DNA from: Thermoplasmata archaeon
Lineage (GTDB): Archaea > Thermoplasmatota > Thermoplasmata > Lutacidiplasmatales > UBA184
Direction of reading: 5' to 3'
Assembly: GCA_030040865.1 (NCBI GenBank)
Contig: JASHSX010000029.1
Span: 1 to 14,603, forward strand
Length of the DNA: 14,603 nt
This document shows positions 6,953 to 12,353 of the stretch, piece after piece. The translations under genes were made by a program, and so were the position numbers. Each line of letters begins with the position of its first letter. The first letter of the stretch is position 1. Under the pieces are notes generated by a model that searched no databases, was not told the DNA's origin, and saw only the letters and a program-made list of their open reading frames with translations.

Positions 6953-7696
6953 ATGGCGAAGGCGTGCCCGCACTGCGGTTCCGAACTCACCTACTCGGAG
7001 GCCGACGCCCGCTTGTTGACCGGCACGTGCGCCGGCTGCGGGAGCACGGTCACCGTCGTCGCCGGAGTCGGGGTCGCCCCGGGCGCCGCGAACCCTACTG
7101 CCGAAACGGGCGGAGCGATGCCGACCGCGGACGGTCCCCGATGCGAGGAGTGCGACTCCGTGCTCGTGATCCGGTCGAACGGCGCAGAGGGGCTGTCCGC
7201 CGAGTGTCCGGAGTGCGAAACGACGCTGACGTTCGTCCTCGCCGGCGGCGACGGCGGATCGGAGGAGGCCGGGGACGAGGACGCCGACGAGGAAACTCCC
7301 GCAGCCCGAGGGCCCCCGCGCGGTCGGTTCGGCGACCGGCCTCGCGGCCCCGGCCGGGGTACGATGGGTCCACCGGCGCGGCCGTGCCGACAGTGCGGGG
7401 CGCCGCTCGCCTTCTCGACCGACGACGAGGGCAACCTGGTCGGGGAGTGCGCATCGTGCGGGAACCGCTTCACCTTGCCGCCACGCCGGGAGGGTGGCTA
7501 TCGCGACCGCGGGGGGTATTCCCGCCCCGGAGGCGGGGCACGATACCCGCGTCCCGGGGGCGGTCGGTTCGACCGGCGCGGAGGTCGACCCGCCGGAGGC
7601 CGGTCGTACGGGGGCCCGCGTCGGGAGTACGGCTCCCGCGACCGGGATCGGACGTCCGACGACCCCCGGCGGCGCCGACGGACGCGGCGCGACTAG
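6953..7696 (+). CDS. Triple zinc-ribbon protein with RGG-rich C-terminal tail
   Basis: A 247-residue protein, probably nucleic-acid binding. It carries three CxxC-17-CxxC zinc ribbons with identical spacing: C5/C8/C26/C29, C64/C67/C85/C88 and C145/C148/C166/C169. An acidic linker (about 99-115, EEAGDEDADEE) and an RG-rich linker (119-138) separate ribbons 2 and 3. The last 70 residues (178-247) are disordered and basic, with RGGY, RPGGG and RRGG groups ending in RRRRRTRRD, resembling eukaryotic RGG boxes that bind RNA. The ATG at 6953 was chosen because the frame upstream overlaps the membrane protein gene and ribbon 1 begins at once (MAKACPHCG). The gene ends 27 bp from the convergent propeller gene. 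RNA binding is inferred; the ribbons could instead mediate protein contacts. Confidence 0.85.
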   Translation: MAKACPHCGSELTYSEADARLLTGTCAGCGSTVTVVAGVGVAPGAANPTAETGGAMPTADGPRCEECDSVLVIRSNGAEGLSAECPECETTLTFVLAGGDGGSEEAGDEDADEETPAARGPPRGRFGDRPRGPGRGTMGPPARPCRQCGAPLAFSTDDEGNLVGECASCGNRFTLPPRREGGYRDRGGYSRPGGGARYPRPGGGRFDRRGGRPAGGRSYGGPRREYGSRDRDRTSDDPRRRRRTRRD

Positions 7697-7723
7697 ACGG
7701 TCGTCGACGCGCCGGTCCGCCGC

Positions 7724-8860
7724 TCACCCCGACGAGGGGCTGGCGACGCTCACCGAGTGGATGCCCGGGAACGAGAACGGGAGCAGCGTCCAGGTCTTAC
7801 CGGCGTTCGGGCTCACGAACAGCTGCCCGGTCGTCGTCCCGACGTAGATGCCGGCAGGTCGGAGCGCGTCGGTCGCGATCCCCTCGCGCTGCACCCCGTA
7901 GTTCCCGGGGAACTGCTTCGGGGAGAGGAGCGGCCGCCACTTCTTCGTCTTCTCGTTCCACTCGTGCACCTGGAAGTGGCCCTCGTCGGTCACCCGGCCC
8001 ATCCCGCCGAGTCGGACGAAGTACGCCTTACCGGGCTCGGCCATCGGGGAGGCGACCCCGAACCCGAAATCGTCGCCGAGCTTCTTCCCGATCCGGACCC
8101 AGCTGTCCATCCGGTCCCGGGAGACGTACATGCCGCCGTGGTCCTGCCGATAGAAGAGGTCGGGATTCGCCCCGTCGACTGCCACGTGATGGACGCACTG
8201 TCCGGTCTCGGGGTACTTCTCCGGCAGGAACGGCGTCTCGACGCCCTTGTTCACGGGCCGCCAGTGGCCGCCGCCGTCCTCGCTCCGGAACGTCCCGACG
8301 GCCGACATGCCGACATAGAGGCGGTCCGGGGCCCGTCGGTCGAGGAGGATCGTGTGCAGGCACGGGCCCCCCGCCCCGGGGGACCAAGATGCTCGGTCGG
8401 GGTGCTGGTTGATCCCGTCGATCGGCTGCCAGCTCTTCCCGCGATCGTCGGTCCGGAACAGGAGGTGCGGGTCCGCGCCGAGGAAGATGGTGTCGGGCTG
8501 GCTCTCGAGGCCCGGCTCGATGTGCCAGAGCGCGGTGATCGGTTTCGGCGCCATCTTGGCCGGGTCGACCTCGAAGTTCGGCTGCCGGTCCTTCTTGCGC
8601 GGCGTGAGCGGGGTCGCGACCTCGCTCCACTCCTTCCCCCAGTTCGTCGACCGCTGCATCATCGGGCCCCAGAAGACGCTGTTCACGGCCGCGTACAGAT
8701 CGCCCGGACGCCGGGGGTCGGCCACGACGTGGTAGACGTCGGAGCCTTCGTGGGCGACCGGTCCGACCTTCCAACGCTTGCGGGAAGGGTCCCCCTCGAC
8801 GATGTACGTTCCTTTCCGCGTCCCCAACAGGATCCGGACCTTGGAGTCCTTCTTCGCCAT
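7724..8860 (-). CDS. Cytosolic BNR/Asp-box beta-propeller (sialidase/VPS10-like fold)
   Basis: A 378-residue beta-propeller with five Asp-box-like turns: STNWGKEW (71-78), TDDRGKSW (137-144), SEDGGGHW (193-200), SRDRMDSW (247-254) and SPNAGKTW (350-357). The family covers sialidase-like and VPS10/sortilin-like propellers, often annotated as glycosyl hydrolase or exo-alpha-sialidase. I cannot identify the sialidase Arg triad or an active site, so the enzyme name is not supported. There is no signal peptide, unlike most secreted Asp-box proteins, so it should act in the cytosol. The start is the ATG at 8860, because GGAG at 8867-8870 lies 6 nt upstream; a TTG at 8887 in the same frame would overlap the preceding gene. 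It lies 13 nt behind the MoaD-like gene and is surely co-transcribed with it. Confidence 0.85.
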   Translation of the reverse strand: MAKKDSKVRILLGTRKGTYIVEGDPSRKRWKVGPVAHEGSDVYHVVADPRRPGDLYAAVNSVFWGPMMQRSTNWGKEWSEVATPLTPRKKDRQPNFEVDPAKMAPKPITALWHIEPGLESQPDTIFLGADPHLLFRTDDRGKSWQPIDGINQHPDRASWSPGAGGPCLHTILLDRRAPDRLYVGMSAVGTFRSEDGGGHWRPVNKGVETPFLPEKYPETGQCVHHVAVDGANPDLFYRQDHGGMYVSRDRMDSWVRIGKKLGDDFGFGVASPMAEPGKAYFVRLGGMGRVTDEGHFQVHEWNEKTKKWRPLLSPKQFPGNYGVQREGIATDALRPAGIYVGTTTGQLFVSPNAGKTWTLLPFSFPGIHSVSVASPSSG

Positions 8861-8866
8861 GATCTG

Positions 8867-8870
8867 CTCC
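8867..8870 (-). promoter_or_regulatory. Shine-Dalgarno site of the propeller gene
   Basis: GGAG on the minus strand lies 6 nt before the ATG at 8860, in the 13-nt gap after the MoaD-like gene. It decides the start in favour of MAKKD over the upstream TTG. It is the one well-spaced Shine-Dalgarno site I found, and it serves an operon-internal gene. Confidence 0.6.
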
Positions 8871-8873
8871 GGG

Positions 8874-9143
8874 CTACCCTCCCGCAACGGAGTGGAGGAT
8901 ATCTACCGTTCGGGCCCCGGTGAGGGGGGTCGCGACGCCCGTCGTGGCGCTCACGTCGCTCCCGTCGACGAAGACCCGGACGAACCGGCGCAGCTGGCCC
9001 GTCTCGTCCCGGAGCTTGAACTTGAGCCGGGGATACTTCTCCTCCAGCGCGTCCAAGAGGTGCTCGACCGAGTCGGCGTCGACCGACTCCTTGCCGCGCG
9101 GCCCGAACTCGCGCAGCCAGCTGTCCAGGTGGACCTCGAGCAT
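8874..9143 (-). CDS. MoaD/ThiS-family ubiquitin-like protein (SAMP-like) with C-terminal Gly-Gly
   Basis: An 89-residue beta-grasp protein. The C-terminal half, FVRVFVDGSDV (54-64), GVATPLTG (69-76) and VDILHSVAGG (80-89), matches the MoaD/ThiS pattern: a VFVNG strand, a loop with TPL, then an IxPAVAGG-like end. Family members are adenylated and thiocarboxylated at the terminal Gly by a MoeB/ThiF/E1-like enzyme. They then donate sulfur (molybdopterin, thiamine, tRNA thiolation) or, as archaeal SAMPs, are attached to lysines. No E1-like or molybdopterin gene lies nearby; the partner is the propeller gene 13 nt downstream. The ATG at 9143 begins directly with the first beta-strand (MLEVHLDSWL). 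A TATA-like GGTTAAGAC (9174-9182) lies about 35 bp upstream. Sulfur carrier and protein modifier cannot be told apart from sequence. Confidence 0.85.
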   Translation of the reverse strand: MLEVHLDSWLREFGPRGKESVDADSVEHLLDALEEKYPRLKFKLRDETGQLRRFVRVFVDGSDVSATTGVATPLTGARTVDILHSVAGG

Positions 9144-9173
9144 CGGGAACCGGACCGGCGGAGGATTCTCGAG

Positions 9174-9182
9174 GTCTTAACC
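9174..9182 (-). promoter_or_regulatory. TATA-like element of the MoaD-propeller operon
   Basis: The minus strand reads GGTTAAGAC, centred about 35 bp upstream of the ATG at 9143, which implies a leader of only about 8-10 nt. It directly abuts the pyrimidine tract that ends the acetate transporter gene, so termination and initiation signals are packed into less than 50 bp. Confidence 0.4.
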
Positions 9183-9187
9183 CCGGA

Positions 9188-9217
9188 GGAACGAAGAAGG
9201 GAGAAGGAAGGGGTTGG
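9188..9217 (-). terminator. Pyrimidine-tract terminator of the acetate transporter gene
   Basis: Starting about 21 nt past the stop codon, the minus strand reads CCAACCCCTTC followed by alternating C and T runs (CTTCTCCCTTCTTCG). The 11-base CCAACCCCTTC is identical to the one behind the thermopsin gene at 114-124 and sits at nearly the same distance from its stop. Confidence 0.55.
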
Positions 9218-9238
9218 ACGCGGCGACGCGTTCCCGAA

Positions 9239-9934
9239 CTAGGCCGGCAGGAGCTTGCGCCCGTAGTTCCAGTTCGTGAGGTCCGCCGTCGCGACGTACC
9301 AGGCGAGCAGTCCCGTCAGGATGATCTCGCCGCCGACCGCCCAGTTGGCCGCCGCGTTCGCCGCGAACGGGCCGCAGCCGACCGTGGCGAGCCCCGAGCA
9401 GCCGGAGGCGTCCGAGCCCGCCAGGCTGTAGAACTTGACGGTCAGCAGGATGAAGGCGATCCACAGCAGGACGAAGACGCCCGTGATGCCCCACCCGTGC
9501 TTGGGCGCGTTGATCATGAACGACAGGGTGAACATCATCCAGATGAACGCGAATCCGGCAAGCCCGTAGAGGGTGACCGCGCTCCCGCCCGCGTTGTACC
9601 ACAGCAGCATCAGGGTGAACGCCCACCAGAACGAACCGTAGCCGACGAACGCCGAGCCGGCGAACATGTTCCCCTTCCGTAGGGCGATCAGGCCCGCCGC
9701 GAACTGGGCCGTCCCTCCGAACGCCATCGCCATCCCGTAGACGGTAGCGTTGTTGCTGAATCCCCCTCCGTACGGGAGCGGTAGATTCGCCAAGCCCGCG
9801 AGCATGGTCGTGGTCCCGAATCCCATCAGGCCCACGACCGCCGGGCTGGCCCACCACTCCGGCTTCTCCTCCATTTTCGGAGGAGCCTCCTGCATTCCCC
9901 GCGCGGTGTCCATCGTCTCTGCAGACGGCGGCAT
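9239..9934 (-). CDS. Acetate/succinate transporter, GPR1/FUN34/YaaH (AceTr) family
   Basis: A 231-residue six-helix membrane protein that imports acetate or related small carboxylates. The family signature NPAPLGLMGFGMTT appears as SPAVVGLMGFGTTT (30-43), and the second conserved block is clear in GGTAQFAAGLIALRKGN (73-89), FAGSAFVGYGSFW (91-103) and the region that follows. Helices lie at about 32-52, 65-85, 92-112, 118-140, 150-168 and 197-214. The loop before the last helix (170-196) is long and contains C179 and C187, possibly a disulfide outside the cell. Of two possible starts, the ATG at 9934 is preferred over the GTG at 9949: the TATA-like box at 9960-9968 is about 30 bp from the ATG but only about 15 bp from the GTG. 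The gene stands alone, so any link to acetate activation is not visible here. Confidence 0.9.
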   Translation of the reverse strand: MPPSAETMDTARGMQEAPPKMEEKPEWWASPAVVGLMGFGTTTMLAGLANLPLPYGGGFSNNATVYGMAMAFGGTAQFAAGLIALRKGNMFAGSAFVGYGSFWWAFTLMLLWYNAGGSAVTLYGLAGFAFIWMMFTLSFMINAPKHGWGITGVFVLLWIAFILLTVKFYSLAGSDASGCSGLATVGCGPFAANAAANWAVGGEIILTGLLAWYVATADLTNWNYGRKLLPA

Positions 9935-9959
9935 GTTAGAGCGGCGCACGACCTCCTAG

Positions 9960-9968
9960 GTAATAAAT
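9960..9968 (-). promoter_or_regulatory. TATA-like box of the acetate transporter gene
   Basis: The minus strand reads ATTTATTAC, the most TATA-like element in the window, centred about 30 bp upstream of the ATG at 9934. An AGGAGGT at 9952-9958 looks like a Shine-Dalgarno site, but it lies upstream of the expected transcription start and is badly spaced from both candidate starts, so it is probably not used. Confidence 0.55.
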
Positions 9969-10095
9969 GCCGTTTTTCACGAGAGACTTCTGTTACAATT
10001 CCTCACCGGAGATGGGGCGTCCGGCCGCCCGGGCCGGGGCACCGTTTGGCGTCGTTCCGGACGGTGGGACCGCGACCCCGGTTGCAGGTCAGCAC

Positions 10096-10103
10096 CGTTA
10101 TGG
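10096..10103 (+). promoter_or_regulatory. Possible TATA-like element of the small gene at 10135
   Basis: CGTTATGG is the only AT-rich spot close to the ATG at 10135, centred about 35 bp upstream. A second AT-rich patch at 9985-10002 (CTTCTGTTACAATTCC) could serve a longer transcript. Both are weak. Confidence 0.25.
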
Positions 10104-10134
10104 GCCGGCGACGTTCGGGCGGCCGGGACGGCCG

Positions 10135-10410
10135 ATGGAGGATCGGAACGACCTGGCCCGGATCGTCTTCGGGCAGACCCGGGTCGTCCTCAACCGGGAC
10201 CTCTCCGTGATGAACCCGAACCTCGTTCCGGGCTCGCAGGGACTGGTGGTGGGGAAGCTCGCGAACTACACCTTGAAGGTCGCCTTCCCCCAGGTCACCG
10301 TCGGGGTCAACTGGAAGGACTGCGACATCGTCGCGGGGAAGACGGGGATGCCGACGCTGGCCGAACAGCCCCGCGTCGTGCCGAAGCCGCGCCACATGGG
10401 CGAAGAGTAG
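10135..10410 (+). CDS. Small uncharacterised protein, 91 residues, probable beta-barrel
   Basis: I do not recognise the family. The protein is soluble, without signal peptide or Zn motifs. Its core alternates hydrophobic residues in the way of beta-strands: ARIVFGQTRVVL (8-19), GLVVGKLANYTLKVAF (36-51) and VTVGVNWKDCDIV (54-66). A Pro-rich basic tail follows (79-91). A small SH3- or OB-like barrel is a reasonable guess. The frame is open upstream to an ATG at 9967, but that 56-residue extension is Gly/Ala/Arg/Pro-rich, resembles untranslated GC-rich sequence, and overlaps the divergent promoter region, so the internal ATG (MEDRNDLARIVF) is preferred. It converges on the HAD gene with 23 bp between stops. 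Confidence 0.6.
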   Translation: MEDRNDLARIVFGQTRVVLNRDLSVMNPNLVPGSQGLVVGKLANYTLKVAFPQVTVGVNWKDCDIVAGKTGMPTLAEQPRVVPKPRHMGEE

Positions 10411-10433
10411 GGTCCGGCGCGCGAACGCCGGGG

Positions 10434-11216
10434 TCAGGAGCCGAGGGTCCGCTCGACCAGCTCCGGGAGCTCGTCCAGCCGTCGGATCGTATAGGTCGGT
10501 CGCAGCTCGGCGCGGGCCGGCCCGCGGAACAGGGAGAGGTACTTCGCCCCGTACTCGGCGAGCCCGGCATACAGTACGCTCGCGCGATACCCGGCGCGGG
10601 CCGCGCCTTCGATGTCGGACCACCCGTCGCCGACGTGGACCGACCTCCCCGGGGCGACCCCGAGCCGGCGCAGGGTCTCAAGGAAGATCTCGGGCGCCGG
10701 TTTGCTCCACGGGTGCTCGTCGCTGAACGTATACATCTCGACCACCGGGTCGAAGTTCTGCCGGGTCAGGGCCGGACGGAGGGACGACCCGGGTTCTCCG
10801 ACCGTGTTCGAGATGACCGCCACCCGGTGCCCGGCGTCGCGCAGGCGTTGCAGCGTCTCGATCCCGCCCGGAGCCGGCACGAGGGGAGTTCCCCGCACGA
10901 GCTCGGAGAGAGCGGCGAGGTAGCGAGGAAGGTCGGGACTCCGGCCGGCCTCTCGCGCCATGGTCCGGAACTGATCGGCCGGGGTCACCGTGCGCCCCAG
11001 TTCGGCGGCCGCCACGGCCGACCCGAGCACGCGATCGTAGATCGTGAACAGTTCCGAACGCGGGGCCACCCGCGCCCCGGGTACGGGCGGCGACCGTTCC
11101 AGGGCGCCCACCGCCACCTCGGCCTGGCCCCGCATGTACGCCTCCTCCTCCGCGGGGCCCAGGTAGAGGAGGGTGTGCCAGAGGTCGATGGTCACGGCGG
11201 TCCGTCCCGGAGTCAT
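10434..11216 (-). CDS. HAD-superfamily hydrolase
   Basis: A 260-residue haloacid-dehalogenase-like hydrolase with the four usual motifs: I, TIDLWHTL with nucleophile D11; II, VISNT with S136; III, WSKPAPEIF with K172; IV, VHVGDGWSDIEGA with D197 and D201. A helical cap (about 20-110) sits between motifs I and II. Motif I has Trp13 where most HAD phosphatases have the second Asp (DxDxT), as in the subgroup with DLWHT or, in L-2-haloacid dehalogenases, DxYGT. The substrate cannot be read from sequence; phosphoglycolate phosphatase-like and dehalogenase-like roles are both possible. The ATG at 11216 lies about 28 bp below a clear TATA-like box. The gene is divergent from the 2-hydroxyacid dehydrogenase, with 98 bp between starts. 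Confidence 0.88.
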   Translation of the reverse strand: MTPGRTAVTIDLWHTLLYLGPAEEEAYMRGQAEVAVGALERSPPVPGARVAPRSELFTIYDRVLGSAVAAAELGRTVTPADQFRTMAREAGRSPDLPRYLAALSELVRGTPLVPAPGGIETLQRLRDAGHRVAVISNTVGEPGSSLRPALTRQNFDPVVEMYTFSDEHPWSKPAPEIFLETLRRLGVAPGRSVHVGDGWSDIEGAARAGYRASVLYAGLAEYGAKYLSLFRGPARAELRPTYTIRRLDELPELVERTLGS

Positions 11217-11238
11217 GGGGCCGGGCGACCTCGGTCCG

Positions 11239-11248
11239 ACATATATCG
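11239..11248 (-). promoter_or_regulatory. TATA-like box of the HAD hydrolase gene
   Basis: The minus strand reads CGATATATGT, centred about 28 bp upstream of the ATG at 11216, so the mRNA is expected to be leaderless. For the divergent dehydrogenase gene the only AT-rich hint is CCAATAGC near 11288-11295, which is weak. Confidence 0.6.
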
Positions 11249-11314
11249 CCGGGGCCCCCCGGGCGGGCGTCGACCGACCGCACCCGCCAATAGCCCCGGG
11301 GTCGTGGGCGTTCG

Positions 11315-12331
11315 ATGGCCACGGAACTCCCTCGACTGGTCGTGGCCGCGACCGCCGACGAGGCGATCGCCGCCGCGCTCGACGCGCAGTTGCCGAACGT
11401 CCCGTGGCGATCGCTCGACGGCACTCCCCCCGAGGACCGCCGGGACGTGGAGGCGATGCTCCTCGGGCCCCGCCGTTTCTTCGCCGACTTCGATCCCGCC
11501 ACGACGCCGCGGCTCCGGTTCGTCCAGCGAATGTTCACCGGCCTCGACGACTTCCCGTTCGAGCGGTTTCCGGAGTCGGTGCGCGTCGCGGGGAACATCG
11601 GCGCGTTCGCTCCCTACGTGGCCGAGCACGCCCTCGCGCTGGCCCTCGCCGCCGCCCGGGAGATCGTCCCGGCCCAAGGGATGATCCGGTCCGGAACGCT
11701 TCGCCCCGCGCCCGAGAACCGGCTCCTCGAGCAGTCCACGGTGGTCATCCTCGGATACGGTGAGATCGGGCGGGCGATCGCGCAGCGACTCCTCGGCTTC
11801 GAGGCGCGGATCTTCGGGCTCAATCGGACCGGCCGGATGGCTCCCGGGTGCCTCGGCATGTACCCCGCGGACCGGCTCTCGGAGGCGTTGGGGGCGGCCG
11901 ACTTCGTGTTCGATGCGCGCCCCCTCACGCGTCGGACCCGGGGGACGATCGATCGTGAGGCCCTTGCCGCCATGCGGCCCCGCGCGATCTACATCAACGT
12001 CGGGCGGGCGGCCACGGCGGACGAAGAGGCATTGTACCGACACCTCGCGACCCATCCGGAGTTCCGAGCGGCGCTCGACCCCTGGTGGGACGAGGATTTC
12101 GCCCACGCCGCGTTCCGATCCCGGTTCCGCTTCGTGGACCTTCCGAACTTCGTCGCGACGCCGCATTCCGCGGGGTACGCGGCCCGTTCGACGGATCGCG
12201 CCATCCGTTCCGCCGTCCGGAACCTTGCGGAGTTCTTCGCGACGGGCGATATCGTCCGGGCGGTCGATCGGTCCGAGTATCTCGGTGATGGTCGACCCTC
12301 CGGGGACCGGCCGGGGCCCGGTCCCGGGTGA
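11315..12331 (+). CDS. D-isomer-specific 2-hydroxyacid dehydrogenase
   Basis: A 338-residue NAD(P)-dependent dehydrogenase that interconverts 2-oxo and D-2-hydroxy acids. The Rossmann fold is clear: VVILGYGEIGRAIAQRL (143-159) with GxGxxG at 147-152. The end of the second strand reads GLNRTG (168-173), lacking the acidic residue that selects NAD and so favouring NADP. Catalytic residues fit: R231 in INVGRAATADEEAL, E260 within DPWWDEDF, and H284 in TPHSAGY. The family's substrate-binding half is split between residues 1-110 and 290-320. Length is normal for the family apart from a Gly/Pro-rich tail (about 324-338). Glyoxylate or hydroxypyruvate reductase, lactate dehydrogenase and phosphite dehydrogenase share this fold, and the substrate is not determined. 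The start is the ATG at 11315. The gene converges on the Kelch-like gene with 22 bp between stops. Confidence 0.9.
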   Translation: MATELPRLVVAATADEAIAAALDAQLPNVPWRSLDGTPPEDRRDVEAMLLGPRRFFADFDPATTPRLRFVQRMFTGLDDFPFERFPESVRVAGNIGAFAPYVAEHALALALAAAREIVPAQGMIRSGTLRPAPENRLLEQSTVVILGYGEIGRAIAQRLLGFEARIFGLNRTGRMAPGCLGMYPADRLSEALGAADFVFDARPLTRRTRGTIDREALAAMRPRAIYINVGRAATADEEALYRHLATHPEFRAALDPWWDEDFAHAAFRSRFRFVDLPNFVATPHSAGYAARSTDRAIRSAVRNLAEFFATGDIVRAVDRSEYLGDGRPSGDRPGPGPG

Positions 12332-12353
12332 CTCCTCCGCCCTGCGACCCGAG

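Noticed and set aside
6814..8412. Open plus-strand frame of 532 codons
   Set aside because: It covers the zinc-ribbon gene out of frame and the propeller gene in antisense. The translation is Arg/Ser-rich noise.
7757..8923. Open plus-strand frame of 388 codons opposite the propeller gene
   Set aside because: The minus frame has five Asp-box motifs and a Shine-Dalgarno site; this frame has neither.
9952..9958. AGGAGGT as ribosome binding site of the acetate transporter gene
   Set aside because: It is about 2 nt from the GTG at 9949 and 17 nt from the ATG at 9934, both poor spacings. It lies upstream of the transcription start implied by the TATA-like box.
9967..10134. Longer start for the small gene at 10135
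   Set aside because: The extra 56 residues are low-complexity Gly/Ala/Pro/Arg, and the ATG at 9967 lies inside the TATA-like box of the divergent transporter gene. Not fully excluded.
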